NCBI GenBank assembly: GCA_003254905.1
Contig: QANU01053055.1
Location: 186,001-250,000 of the forward strand
Origin: Nissolia schottii
Lineage: Eukaryota > Streptophyta > Magnoliopsida > Fabales > Fabaceae
Direction of reading: 5' to 3'
Length of the DNA: 64,000 nucleotides
Made by a program: the position numbers and the translations under genes. Positions 35,748 to 49,186 of this stretch are shown here, one piece after another. Each line of letters opens with the position of its first letter. Positions within the stretch are counted from its first letter, which is position 1. The notes under the pieces were generated by a model. That model saw nothing but the letters and a program-made list of their open reading frames with translations, ran no database searches and was not told the origin of the DNA.

Positions 35748-36630
35748 TGATCCAAAATCGAACGGTTCGCGATCAAATCAAGTTGTGAAAACCGGAAAAA
35801 AAATTGAAAACAAAAATGAAGCAATGAATGTTTGTGGGTTTCGTTTCATCCATCATTTTCCCTTATATTATCGTCTTTTCATTTTGGACTTTGTAATTTA
35901 TGTAAAGAATGTATGTAATATTATGATGATGATCAACATCATTAGGTGGTGCATGTGTTGCCGTCATGGGACCAGTTATTCTCTGCTTTTAAGTTGGAAA
36001 GTGGACCCCAGACATGTGTGATGTAAGGCTGTGATTGTGTATTTTGCCAAATCAAAAAAAATAACATTTGAGTAATTTCGACGTATCTTTCTTTTTTTTC
36101 CTTCATCGTCCTTGCTGTAATTTTTGTCCTCTTCCCCGGAGTATATGCCATGTTCTGTTTCTTTATCATCACTTGTGTTCTTATCACTTCACTTGTTATG
36201 GAAAAATATGGGGAGAGACGTTGAGGGGAGTGGGGTGGGTGGGTGGTGATGTTTACCTAACTTGGGGACCACCTCCTTTCTCAATAATGCATTGTTTGGT
36301 AGAGCTAATAATGATTTATATATGTGATCATAGATTCATAGTCTTGAGAAGAGGAAGAAAAGAAAAGAAAAGAAAAGAAAAGCATATTTAATATTTTTCG
36401 TACTTAATCTGATATGGGCAAGCTTCATTGAGTTGTTTATTTATTTTCTTTTCGTAGCAAATTGTGATGTGTTTTTCTGTTTTTTTTTACTTTCTATGTG
36501 ATGAATGTTGATGTTATTGAGCCGGTTAGACAATGAAAACACATTTGGGGTGATCGTGGTTAACCATTCGATAACCTTTTGGCCTAGAGTCTAGTTTAAT
36601 ATGTGTAGCAATTTGCAAAACAATTATGTT
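35748..36630. other. 3' region of PIP1 with a GAAAA microsatellite
   Basis: Contains the PIP1 3' untranslated region (T-rich, several TGTAAT-type signals to about 35920). A (AGAAA)n run lies at about 36356-36382. No other gene. Confidence 0.5.
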
Positions 36631-37813
36631 ATATGTACACTTATACTTCATACACTATACATACATCCCGTATTATAATAGGCTGTCCCTCTAAAATAAT
36701 CGCTTTATCCACGCTTTCTCCCACTCTCACCAACACGCGCGTGAACCTGCGTTCTCTATCTTCATTCTCTTTCTCGAAAAATTTCAATGTTCATTGCTTT
36801 TCGCTTTCTTCACCCTCTTCGTTCTCTGCGATCTCATGCGCAAGATCTGAGATTTGTTAGAGAGATGAGTGATTGAAGATGTTGCTGCTTGTTATCTTTT
36901 AAATAAGAAAGAAGTTCAAAAAAATCAAAGCATAATTGACAGGAAGAAGGAAAAGAACAAGATATATATGACACATGCTTGTTAATTTTAAAGTCAGGAT
37001 TTATTTTTATTTAAGTAAAATCAGAGTAACGTAAACAAAATCTGTGACATGTGGATAATGTTTGCACATACGCTCATTTAATGTTTGCACATATATCTAT
37101 TTAAAGTTTGCACAATTCTACCATACATCAAATTCTACATTTTTATGCATTTGCTTATATCACACCATCTAATATTTATTAATGACAATATGTAAAAAAT
37201 TGTGTCAAAATATTTATAATATTTATGCATTAATTGTTGAGAGGTTGAGAATATGCCAAAATACACATCCTCTTCCTTAAAGACAAAAACTGTGACCTGT
37301 GGATAATGTTTGAATATACGCCCATTTAATGTTTGCACTTATGTCCATTTAAAGTTTGTCAATTCAATTTTCTGTCATATGTATGTTAGTAATTAATGAA
37401 CATTAGAACGTTAAAGCTTCAGTACATTAGAATTTCAAAGAGAAGTCAAAGAACAAAACTCTCCATGGAAATCAAAGAAAAAAATCATGAAAACTATGAT
37501 GATGATGATAAACATAAAAGAAAATTGAATGACGATGATGAGATGATAATCAAAGAAAAGATGATGATAATGATAATCAAAGAATGGATAACGATAATAG
37601 AAGGATGAGAGAATGACGACGACGACGACAAACATAACAGAACAAGGATGAGAGGTTGAAAACGATGATTGAAACTAATGACGAGAACGAGTTCGGGACT
37701 GGGGCATGCGCGTTGTGTATAATTATACGCTATACGTATAATTATCATTAATTGCGTATAAAACCGTATAAAAGAATGATATATGTACGGATGTATGGTT
37801 TATGAGTGTACAT
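36631..37813. mobile_element. Possible inverted-ended transposon with internal 247-bp repeat
   Basis: The left end reads ATGTACACTTATA followed by CATACA and ATACATCCCG. The right end, inverted, reads ATGTACACTCATA followed by CATACATCCGTAC. Inside, a block reading GTGGATAATGTTTG...ACGC.CATTTAATGTTTGCAC...CATTTAAAGTTTG occurs twice (about 37050 and 37297), 247 bp apart. ATG/GAT-rich simple sequence (37495-37640) follows. No coding region and no certain target duplication. The class is unknown and the outline moderately supported. Confidence 0.5.
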
Positions 37814-39998
37814 GGAGCATTTATCCATACAAAATTCCGTTGTTTTGCGTATAACTTGTATGATGTGGTGTGAATAGCAATTCTATTAGGAACAAAGCCA
37901 AATTTACTTCTATGTTTCTTTACATTTTAAGATATAAATGTTATGCTTTTCTTTGATGCTTTAAGCTTTCTAGTTCACTTATACTCAAATTATTATACAA
38001 GCATCTAAAGGATTCGGTTTGTAACATTTTTCTGTTTATCAAGTTCATGTTATTACTGGAATCTTGCATTGTGGAAGTGGTTTTCGCTTCTCTTACTTGA
38101 CTTTAGGCAGACACTTATCATTAAGTAGCTTCGGAGCTCTCAATTAGAGTGAGAAGTTTTTTTCATTTTTTTTTTTAGTCTCATTTTTTGTTTGAGTAAC
38201 TTAACAAATTAACTCATAAATTAACTTTCACTCTGATGAGATACTTGAGATTTCTAAGTATAAGGTTAAAGAGGTCTATTAAAATCCCAAAAAAAAAAAT
38301 CTGTGAGAAAAAATTCTTATTTTTTTTAAAGAAAAAAATATACCAAGTCACCCAAATTAAAGTAAAATTCAACTAAACATTACAAAATTAGAGCTATGAA
38401 ATTCATAAAACAACCAGAAAAAACATTTAAAAAAAAAACTAGGACCCCAGTAAGGATAACCGCACACTACATAACACTGCATTATAACACCCACTAAGAC
38501 TTCCTGCACTTAGCCTGAGTAAAACCATGATGAAACCACTAACCCGACGGAGGTCATAATCCACTCCACAGCCATCACACACACTTATTATAATTCCCTT
38601 CAATGAGTTGAGGACAGAAATCTCGGTATAAAATCCCACTAGCATATCAAAACAGGTCACATAATTAATTCTTGAGTACCAAAGTTTCTTTATAACGCTA
38701 GCTGATTTTAAGATTCTTGCATGTCGTATCCAAACACACCTAATTGACCTGAAACATCATTGCAATTATTAGAAAATATTAGGCTCATTGGCGCAAGTTA
38801 TTTTTGAAATTTCTTTCAAAAACATTGAAAATAAGAAATACATAAAATGGAAACAAAAAATCAAATCGAACTCATTTTTTGTAAGGAAGTTATGAAAATA
38901 AAAAAATAAAACATAAAATAACATTTTATTATTTTTACCATTTCTTACAAATCTTTAAAAGTATAAAATATATAGGAAATGAAAACAAAAGCTTAATAGA
39001 TCATTGACCATCATTGATAATGAAAAATGGAGAGGAGTGTAATTTTGCACATGTGTTAGGTTGAAGTACAACTTTTAAAAATTTCAAGGATAATTTGTGC
39101 TAACAAAAATGTTTGGGAGTCTTACTTTTTAAGTCTGACATATTCTCTCACCCACCCTATGTATACTCTTGTCAAAATTCAAATTCATCTTGTTAATTTT
39201 GATTTTAGATTTTGATAAATGTACATATGAAATGAGTAGGATGTCCCAAACATTTATCTTATTGGACCATTAGAAAGTAAGAGGGTAGTAGGAGGCAGAA
39301 GTGTTCAAATATAATCTAATCTAATCAAAACCACAAAATAGGTTTAAAAAAAATAAAAAATCCAATAAAACTTCAAACTTTTGCATTTGATTGGATCTTG
39401 TATTTGAAAAACCGTTTGTATTGGATTGAATTTTAGATTTAGTTTTCAAAATCGATCCTATATAACTCAAATCGAAAATATCATTTAATATAATTTTATG
39501 TTATTGAGTTTATACTCTTACTTATAATAATTTTAATTTATCACATAATTTTTATATTTTTATTGTCATTCTTACTTAAATATCATTTTATTTATATAAA
39601 AATGAGTTATTTAATTTTAATTGTTATATTTTCGTTTTATTGACTTAAGCTACTTATAATTTATAACATTTCAACTTTAAAATTTTCTTTTATTAAAAAA
39701 TCCATAAATCACTTCAATTGAAAATTCTAAAATTTGGATTGGATCGGATGGAATTTTATCTTTAACCAAAGTCAATCTAATCCAAATGGTAACAAATTAT
39801 ATTTTCAAATTAAACAAATTTTTCACTTAAAATCAATTTAAATAACAACCTAGTCGGCTCAAATATTTAGCCATCTTCTCAATCCTACTAATTACGATAC
39901 ACGGGGCACGCAGCTTCCTTCGTTTGTCTTTGGTTCTTTGCGCTCTCTTTGCTCGGTGCGTGCGCGTTGTGAACAAGCTGAATTCGAAGCTCAGAGCA
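37814..39998. other. Intergenic with possible hAT remnant; eIF3f promoter
   Basis: At about 39298-39800 the DNA reads GAAGTGTTCAAATATAATC, then many ATTGGAT and TCTAATCCAAA phrases, as in non-autonomous hAT elements with one end lost. A 73-codon frame at 38439-38660 (minus) has no recognisable domain. The last 150 bp, GC-richer, are the likely promoter and leader of eIF3f, with no clear TATA box. Confidence 0.4.
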
Positions 39999-42900
39999 AT
40001 GGCGGCGAGCGAGCGCACGGTGTTGCAGTTCTCTTCTTCCTCTTCTTCTTCGTCTCAGAGCTTGTCGGCGAAGGTTCACCCTCTCGTCATCTTCAACATC
40101 TGCGACTGCTATGTCCGCCGCCCCGACCGAGCTGAGCGCGTCATCGGAACCCTGCTCGGGTCTGTTCTCCCCGACGGAACCGTCGATATCCGCAATTCCT
40201 ATGCGGTTCCGCACAATGAATCTGTCGATCAGGTATTTACTCTCGCTCCTCCGTGTTCTGCATTTTCAATTTTGCACAGTTCTTGCTTGGCCTTGTTTTC
40301 GGTTCTGGATTTATGTTTTGTGCAAATTTGTGGATGTTAGTTCGGAAATCTGGATCTGCGACGAGCAATTGCTTATTTATTTATTTATTTGTTTGCACTC
40401 CTCATTTTAGGTTTAAATTATTGGGAATAGGCATTGACTGTAAATTACAGTTTGTAATTGTAGACGTTCACTAATGTTTTGTTTCTAAATTAAAGTTGAT
40501 TTAAGACTCTTTAACGGTTTTTTTTTTTACTCTTGAGGTTGATTCTTGTGAATTCTGGGACTGCATAGCTCTAACTAGAGCAGCTTTGTCCTCAATTAAG
40601 ACCTTCCTCCATTTTGGAAAGGGTTAGTAAGTATTTAGAATGGGTGAACTGTTTAGGCTTCTAAAAGAAAGTGATGAATTTTGTGTTCATACGTTCTAGT
40701 TTTAAATGATAATGTGGATAAGCTGTGTATAATGCATATATATTGGATTCGTAAGTTTCTAGAAAAAAGTTGTCTGCTTGATACTTACTGCTGACTCTAG
40801 TAGTAAGCTTTTCATTCAGCATTACCTTTTCAACTAAATCACGTCTTTCTGTTGTAATTCTACAAAGAAATCCGTTATAATCCTTTTTTTCTTCCTAACA
40901 GGTTGCTTTGGATATTGAGTACCATCACAATATGTTAATATCTCACCAAAAAGTGAATCCAAAGGAAGTTATAGTTGGATGGTTAGTCAAATTATTTTTA
41001 AACTTCATTATTTTCTCGAGGCTGTTATTTAAGCTGTGCTGTTCTACAATGTACATACATTCACAATGTTGTGTCAACAAAATTTTGATGTCCATAAGTG
41101 CTTTGTTGTCTATGATGCCCAGCTACAGGTGCAGTACTCTGTACAGATACGAGTACGGGGTATGAAATTTTCACAAAAACAGGGGTATGGGTACGCCATA
41201 TATACATATGAAAATTTCATAAATCTTACACTATACACCATAATCAACCCAAAGTCAAGATCCACATAAGTTTGAATCATGCAATGTTGTTTACCCATCA
41301 CCACCATGAATTAAGGGCATAAACCACCGTGCAACACATTTTTCCACATCTGCCATAAAACAGCAATGAGCCTATGCCTTGTAATAGGCCCCAAAATAAA
41401 ATCCACAATAAAGCCCAACGATCTCCACAGACCTTGATGGCCTATTAAGGCGAAGCCCTCAAATGCAACCAAAGTGGAGGTTCTGGAGCCTTGGTGACTC
41501 ACATCTTCACTCATCTCTCACATGTGGATTAGCCGCCATTCTGTTAGAACGATTCCTCACTCCCCCCCCCCCACCCCACCTTTCTCTCATGTACATAGCA
41601 GTCCATTACGCACCTTGCCAATTGTTGCTGCCACAAGACCTGTTGTTCTATTCTCTTTGTTGGCAGGTCGGGTCGCAGTTGTCACCAGCAATCAGTTTCT
41701 GCCGTTGTCCGCCGGAAGAATGCGTGACAAAGATAGAAAATGGCGGTGTTCATAGGTTGTGAATAACAAAGATGATAAAATAGGGGTGGTGAAGTGAAAC
41801 GTTGAAGGAGGGTGTACCCAATAGTGTACTCAGTCTTAAACGGCGCACCTACCCAAAAACATACCCAAATTTTTATTTTTGAAAGTTCTTCTCTGGGTAC
41901 ATACAAGTATCCGGGCGTATCCGAAGCATACCTGTGCCGGATATGTACCCGGTATGGGTACTTTAGCCAAACTCCCGTACCTATGCTTTCATAGTTTGTT
42001 GTGTATGGTGCATTTTTGTGATGTTGAATGGTAGAACTTCTCCTCAATACTTGTTTTAAACCGTTATAACTTCTACGGGATGGTATTGGTTTCTTCATGC
42101 TCTAGTGGTTTTTAGTAAATGGTTTTGTTAATGGGGACTTCCCCAATTGATACGCAGAAGGACTGTAGAAGTGTAGAGCTAATTTAAGCTAATTTGTTTC
42201 TTCTATTTCTTTTCACTTTTATGCTCTTTAGTGGATGTCCTTATCTCTGTTTTTGCATCTCTTTCATGCTTATAAGAAATGCTAACTTCAGTTACTTCAT
42301 GCAGGTACTCAACTGGTCTTGGAGTTACTGGTGGTAGTGCATTAATCCATGAATTTTACTCTCGAGAAGTCCCCAATCCTATACATTTGACTGTTGATAC
42401 AGGGTTCACAAATGGAGGGGGTAACATAAAAGCATATGTTTCAAACAATTTATCTCTTGGAGACCGGCAAATTGCTGCACAGTTTCAAGAAATTCCTTTG
42501 GATCTTCGTATGGTTGAAGCTGAGCGCATCGGATGTATGTATTAATTGGACTTCATCTTCATTATATTTCACTGTTTTCCTTTTAGACAGCTCTCCTTTT
42601 TCATTCATGTGTATACATTTGCAAAAGCTCGTGGTTGCTCTCATATTCATATATACAGAGAGAAGTGCTTTGAATTTCCTTTTACTTAATTAGTGGTAGA
42701 TATTAGTCTAGGCCATATTTTAAAGAAAATCTTGCCTGATAAAAGTATTTTGTCATAGTGGCTTGATTTTCTCATTTTTCACCTTTGTACAATTAGTGTC
42801 GTATCTATATTTATTTTTTTTGGTTGCATTTGTCTTTCTTTCTTTTGAAATCTTTCATTATAAGTAATTTATAAATGTTTGAGATGCCTATGGTGGAAAC

Positions 42901-43531
42901 AGAAATATTCTTCCATTGATTATTAATCTTAATTGCTTGTTAATCATGATGGTTACAGTTGACACTCTGAAGGCTACTGCTGTTGACAAAATCCCCTCTG
43001 ATCTCGAAGGGATGGAAGCATCAATGCAACATCTACTGGCATTGATTGACGACATCTATAAATATGTTGATGATGTTGTGGTATGCAGGCATTGCTTTCT
43101 CGAATCATTCTCTCTATATTTTTCTTTGAAATTATATTCATTTTTTTCCCATATCAGGAAGGGCGTATTGAGCCAGACAAGAAGATTGGGAGATTTATAT
43201 CAGATGCTGTAGGGTCCCTTCCCAAATTGCCCTCATCAGCTTTTGATAAGCTCGTGAATGACAGCTTGCAGGTAAGATGCTGTTTTGTGCTACATTGTTT
43301 TATGTCGTGGTTTTCTATGTTGATCAGCAATAACGAAAAATGCATGTTCTTTTTGGGCCTTCAAGCCAATTTGTGCGTTGCTGTTTTATGAGCATACGTT
43401 CTAAGGTTTTTTGGGCTAACAGGATTTTTCACCCTTTTCAGGATAACTTGCTCTTGCTATATTTGTCAAGCATCACAAGGACTCAGCTAAGCCTGGCAGA
43501 AAAACTGAACACGGCTGCTCAGATTCTGTGA
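39999..43531 (+). CDS. TIF3F1: Translation initiation factor eIF3 subunit f
   Basis: Six exons: 39999-40232, 40902-40981, 42305-42534, 42959-43080, 43158-43271 and 43442-43531, all joins GT-AG and in frame, 289 aa (the Arabidopsis protein is about this size). eIF3f is a scaffold subunit of the eIF3 complex, which brings the 43S pre-initiation complex to mRNA in the cytoplasm. The N-terminus has a serine run (residues 12-19), then the MPN domain from VHPLVIFNICD, with ERVIGTLLGS (46-55), TVDIRNSYAVP (61-71) and VGWYSTG (103-109). The metal-binding HxH of active JAMM proteases is replaced by YSTG, so it is a catalytically inactive MPN-minus protein. The C-terminal part (IGRFISDAVGSLPK, DNLLLLYLSSITRTQL) forms the helical assembly region. 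The start ATG fits the family N-terminus. Intron 2 is 1.3 kb and holds an insertion-like block. Confidence 0.97.
41130..41990. mobile_element. Insertion-like block in eIF3f intron 2, class uncertain
   Basis: Both edges are rich in TACGGG/GGTATGGGTAC phrases: GATACGAGTACGGGGTATG on the left and CCGGTATGGGTACTTTAG with CTCCCGTACCTATGC on the right, roughly inverted. The interior is GC-richer than the intron. This arrangement recalls non-autonomous hAT-like elements, but no duplication or exact termini were found. Confidence 0.4.
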
Positions 43532-46500
43532 CTCATTCTGTCCATGAACGAATGCAATTTTGCTTATGGAAATTACTTTTTTTGTGTGATGATTTTCACC
43601 ACCCAAAATATCGGTGTTTTCTAATTCTGTTAAGACAGGGCTTAACATTGCCTAGCTAGGATTTTTCATTTCTTTTCTGAGGCGCAGTGTAGTGGTTCAC
43701 TCGTCATGTAAAGAAAATGAGCGAAAGCCTTTTGTAGTAAGATGGCCCGTTGTCATCAATCATCACCCATTAACAGTTTTATAGATTGAAGAATCCTTGT
43801 TTTCTATTTTGTGCTACTGTACGAAATTAAATGAAAGACTACAATCTCATGTTAGCAACCCATATATAATCCTTCCTAAGATCACTTAGACCATCAGCAG
43901 GAAGCTCCAAAGTGGCAAGGGCTGCCCCTTCAGCCGCTTCAATTTTGGCTATGAAATTGGTGCAAGCATTGGACTAAGGACATGGCCTAATCTCTGAGTA
44001 AGCCAACCTCTTATCTCCATAATTGGAGCTTGAACGAACGGCCTCCAGCTAGTCGCACTTGCAAATCACTCTTGGAAAACCCATCTATCAGGCTAACTGC
44101 AAACCATTGATAATGGCAAAAATCTCAATTCATGACCCTTTTAACAATTATTTGGTTGGTGAAAACACAATTTGACCAGACTCATACTTAAATGGATGGA
44201 CCGACTGACCTATTAAAGCACAGGTTAGTCATGAGAGAAAAAAAACAGGTTAGTCAAGGCTGATTAGATGTTCCGTGTTACGTAATCAACGAACATTAAA
44301 TGGCCAAGTGACATATTCAAGGGGCAATAAAGCTAAATTATTTGCTTACATGATTGATGAACTCCCCAATTAAGTTTGTCTGGCCTTTACACTTCTATAA
44401 AACGCCTTAGTCAAATACGCGTATTCAATTCTAGCCCATGGCCCTAGACTTTCAGTCTTGTCATCCGCTCTCTGGCTATGAACTTGGTAGCATCTTGATT
44501 CCTGGGGAGTGTCTGCACCATCACTTAGCATCTTGATTCCTGTTGTTTTTACTATGATATTCTCTTAAAAATTGTTCGCCCGTCTACTTCCTACTCTAAA
44601 AAAAAGAACAATTTTTCTATCTCTGATTTAAACAAAAAATAAAATAAAATAGGAAGTGGTCGAAGCAATTTCTCCCACTGAGTATAACTAACTGACTCTC
44701 CGGAAGAATGTTTGTCACTGCTGCTAATGCTATCACCACATATAAATCTCTCAGTCACTGTCATCACCCTATCGTTTTTGTCTCACTCTAAAAGGCACAT
44801 CCACATTCTAAGGACCACTGTGCGATGGTGGTGCAATGCAATGTGATGCCTAGTGCCAATTTCTTTGTTTACTTATATCGTGCTTCCGCAAAGTAGGTAG
44901 TTTGTTGTGTGAAAAGGAGGGACAAAAGTGGTGGGGGAGACAAGAAAGTAAAAGACACGGGTGATACGGAGAAGTGGCGGCTTCCTAGATTTCACGCCTG
45001 CATGCATCCCCCTTCCCTTATTCTATTCCTAGCTAGCTACCCTTGGACTTCTAATCCCCCCCCCATCCTATAATAAACCTTAACCCTTCCTTTTGTCTTT
45101 CATACAATTTACTTAATTCTAAATGCTAGTTCTGATATTTAAATTCATATTGTATAGAATATTGTGTTAATACACATGTTATTTATTATTAGATAAAATT
45201 TTAATGAGATTTATATCTTTTTAAGATCTAATTTAATAGTGAATAATATGTGAATTGACATGATGTCTTGCATAATATGAGTATAAATAATATTTTTCTC
45301 AGTATATACATGAGTATATACTCGGACAACTAGAACAAGGGAGGAAGCTGGTTAAAGAAAAAAGCACTTTGATCAATCTCAATTTTGCCTCTAAAATCTA
45401 AATTCATTCGTAATTTATGGTGCTTAATTGGCAGATTCTGTTGGTTTAAACTTTTCAAAAAATCTTTCACCAAGCAACACGCACTAGCTGCCTATGATGT
45501 ACAATCAACAGCTTCGGTCCAAAAACGCCTAGAATTTAGAGTAGGCAAACAAACCGCTAGTGCCAAGTTTCAAGAGCCAACACACACAACGCTCGTGAAC
45601 AGTAGTAGCACATCTTCGGGAATTGTAGAAAGTGCACGGAAAAATGTGGCCTCTGTCTTTGCTTCGCTGCCAAACTCTATTATTAGTAGTGGAGATTGAA
45701 CACTGGTGCAAGAAACAAAAGTATTGTCCAAAGTAATGACTAATTTTTTATTTTACCGTAAACTCATGTAATTAAGTAGATCTAAGTTTTAAAGTTACTT
45801 TATATTTAAGACTTGAATTGAGCTCAACATTTACTTAATGAAGAAAAGAAAAGGGCCTTATCACCTCGTACTGACCCATGATTAAGTTATTGTTCGTATC
45901 TGTAAGGAATTAAGGATCATTAATCCTTTTCTTTTCCTTTATTTACTATCATGTACATAATTTTCGTTATTCAAATATGCATTTTGATCTCTCTTAAGTT
46001 TGGGTGTCATCGATTTAGTGTCTTGATAAATGTTTGATATCAAATAAATTCTTGAAAATTAAAACGTTTTATAACATTAGTTTTGAAAGTTATGTAACAT
46101 CAAATAGACCTTTAATGTTAAATGTTATAATACGACATCAATTTAATCCATCTAATTCATGAATCTTCATGAAGAAGAAGTTGATCTTGATGAAGGTCAT
46201 GCCCCTCCAAAATTTTCAAGTTCTTTTACTTTCACCTGTTTTTTTTTGGGTAATTTTCTTTAATTTTCAATAATTTGATGCCCCAATTAAAGATCTATCT
46301 CCCTGAGCATATATTTGTTCTTATGCCCCCTGCATTTCCATATCTTGAGAGTATCATGCATCTGAATTGTGAAAATATTTTAGACTTCAAAATTCAAATC
46401 TAAGGTTTCATAAGAAATAGAAAATAGAAGATGATGATGCTCAAAGCATCCATTCAAAGGGAAGTTACCAAACAAAGACAAGAAGCAAATGACAGGAATT

Positions 46501-48073
46501 TTTTTTTGTTTTTTTGAATATATACCAGTTTATTATCTCATATTTGCATGTTTATAACAAAGTTTATAGGACATAAATATGATAATGTATTTTCAACAAA
46601 AATTGTGTGACATATTTTTATCGTGAGTGTTTTTAAATATGAGATGTTGAATTATTATGTAAGTTGTTTTCTATTGTGCTAGTCAAGAGTTGTCCCTCCA
46701 AATCTAAAATCTCTCAATTTGGTGGATTTGTTGTCTCCTAGTTTATGTTTCCACCCCCTTGAAAAGACGATTTCCTTGAACCTTATTAGTCAACCTGACT
46801 CACTATCTCTGTCAGTTTCTCTTACAATCTCAGCTGTCCAACATAGATCAAACAGTGTGTATCTTTGACTTTCACTTCCCCTAGCCATTATTCCCTTAGA
46901 CTTTAAAATATGTAACACCTGCGAACCATTTCTTTATGCACTTTAGCAGACAACCACTCCTTTTTAGAAAAAACTAAATTGGCTCAACTCACCTGTCTTG
47001 GTATAATTGGATCAATCTGATAAGTATGCTGTCTAAGCATTAACCAAAACGACATTGAAAATTACACAAACATACATACATCTTATGTAGTATAACAGTA
47101 TAAAATTTAGGAGTAAGTGCACACTTTACTGAAAAACACATTGTGTTGTATCTAAGTATATGAACTCGAGGAAATAAAAGATTAGTACTATAGAATATAG
47201 TATTAGTTTAAGTACAATTAGTGAAACTTATAAGTTCTCTGCTCCAAAACCGAAACGTTGAACAATGGATGCTTTGGCGCATGTCTTTGTCTTTCTGTAT
47301 TTTTTTAATAGCACTATCCTAAAATGAAACCGATCTGTTCAACCCCACGTTCCCTAAATTCAAAGCAGACACAACGTAAATTGAAAACATAGTGCTGATC
47401 TGTGATCCCCACAAAACCATTTAAAAATGGAAAAAAAATGTTTTAAAAATGAAAATCAGGATTTTTGTTCAGATTTATTTATCATTAACAGTGATGCAAC
47501 ACAGTTATATCAGTTTTTCCGATTAAGTCTCACACGTTTAGAAATATAATCAAAACAGCCTTTACAACAGCTTGAACAACTCTTCTCCCTAATTTTTTGG
47601 TAGAGTTAAATCCACAATTTCAAGATTGTAACACAATCTATTTTGTTATTGATTTGAGATAGACAATTTTTATAGCTGCCAAGCATTTTTCTTGTTAGAA
47701 TGATGTAGCAAATAAAGTTGGACAATTTATTAGGTGTCTTAACTATTTAATTATAATATCATGTTCAAGTTTTGAGAATGAAAAAAATCTTCACCGAAAG
47801 ACCCTTATTAAATTAGTGAGATTCCTTATTCCTAATAATAGGACCTATACGATCATAATTCCATTGAGACAAATAAAAAATTATGCGGATACTTAAATGA
47901 GCAAGTGGCTTCTACCCTGCCACTCAAACCAATCACTCTTCTTCTTTTTCATTTTTTTTTAATAGAAAAAGTCTGTGAATTCTTTCTAACATTACTCTTA
48001 AGAAGAAAAAAAAAAAAGAAAAAAGGAAAAAGACAAAGATTTTGTTGGGGGCAATATATTATTCAGTGACGGT
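43532..48073. other. Intergenic, eIF3f 3' region and WOX upstream DNA
   Basis: About 4.5 kb. The first 300 bp hold the eIF3f 3' untranslated region. A 104-codon frame at 45385-45699 has no known domain and no splice context. AT-rich with A and T runs. The last 1-2 kb would be WOX regulatory DNA, but I cannot point to specific elements. Confidence 0.45.
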
Positions 48074-48084
48074 ATTATATATAT
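48074..48084 (+). promoter_or_regulatory. Putative TATA box of the WOX gene
   Basis: TTATATATATG in the context GGTATTATATATATGCACAC, about 100 bp before the start codon. Confidence 0.5.
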
Positions 48085-48179
48085 GCACACGGATTGGGAT
48101 CTTTATGGTTCAGATAAACTCAGAAGTAAAGTTAATTTTTTTTCCGGTTCAGAGAATCATTGAGAGAGAGCACTGAAAG

Positions 48180-49186
48180 ATGGATGAGGGAAATATTATG
48201 TCAGGCTTTTGTGTTAGAAATGGAAGTGTCCGTGGCAGCAACAGCAGCACTGGCACAAAGTGCGGGCGGTGGAACCCCACTTCAGAACAGGTGAAGCTTC
48301 TCACTGAGCTCTTCAGGTCTGGTCTCAGAACCCCAAGCACTGACCAGATTCAGAAGATCTCCAACCAGCTCAGCTTCTATGGCAAGATCGAGAGCAAGAA
48401 CGTCTTCTATTGGTTTCAGAACCACAAGGCCAGGGAGAGACAGAAGCGCCGCAAGGTCTCCTTCGATGATCATGATCATAAGACTCATGCCATTCAGAGC
48501 GACAATCCTTTGAATGCTTCCAAACAATGTAACGCCTTCAATTTCTTTTTCTTCCTATATGCATGTTTTCCACATAGAACATTAATGATTAGTTTTTGTA
48601 ATTTGAGTGACCTTGTTACATCATAGGAGAATATTAAGGCCGGATATAGAATGAGGAAGAAATTTTTTGACCTGTATCATTTATCACTTAATATATTAAT
48701 TGTGTTAATTATATCATTGTCTCTTACTTTTTTTCATATTTTCAATGTAATGACTGATGTGCCAAGTGATTGACTCTAAGAGAATACAAGAATTTCGCAA
48801 TAAAGCATTTGGTTCGGATGGATGGGGCCAAAACTTCATGTCTCTCTTTATATTTTACTCTTAATGTTCAATTTGAGTGCGCGAATAATATTTCTCTTTG
48901 AATTTTGATGGTCTAATTCTAATGTATTTTTGACCCTCTTCCTTCACTTTGTTTTTTTTTTTTTTTCTTTTTTGCAGGCTTTGGTGAGATGTATCAAGTT
49001 TCACAGGCTGATAGGGTGATTGAGACTCTTCAGCTATTCCCCTTGAACTCATTTGGTGAATCAGAACCAGAGAAGCTGAGGGTGCATGCAAGTGATCAAT
49101 GCAGGGATGATGCTATGTTCTCATACACAATGGGAGGAGACAAAATGGAGCATCCTCCATTAGAACTGCGCTTGAGCTCTCTGTAA
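48180..49186 (+). CDS. WOX5: WUSCHEL-related homeobox transcription factor, WOX5/WOX7 type
   Basis: Two exons, 48180-48528 and 48978-49186 (GT-AG, in frame), 185 aa. The homeodomain spans about residues 28-92 ([46 protein letters not shown]) and has the extended WUS-clade form. The WUS box TLQLFPL is at 133-139 and an EAR-like repressor tail LELRLSSL closes the protein. This order, with the short linker and the TLQLFPxNSF context, is that of WOX5, the root quiescent-centre factor that keeps neighbouring columella stem cells undifferentiated, repressing targets with TOPLESS-type co-repressors. The single intron after the homeodomain fits the family. An alternative ATG at codon 7 exists; the first is taken as it is in frame and follows the leader. 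WOX7 would look the same; legumes usually have only WOX5-type copies. Confidence 0.93.

Noticed and set aside
38439-38660. Protein-like 73-codon minus frame (contains CDGCGVDYDLRRVSGF)
   Set aside because: The single CxxC is not part of a known finger and there is no flanking coding sequence.
45385-45699. 104-codon open frame upstream of the WOX gene
   Set aside because: No recognisable family, no splice context and ordinary intergenic composition.
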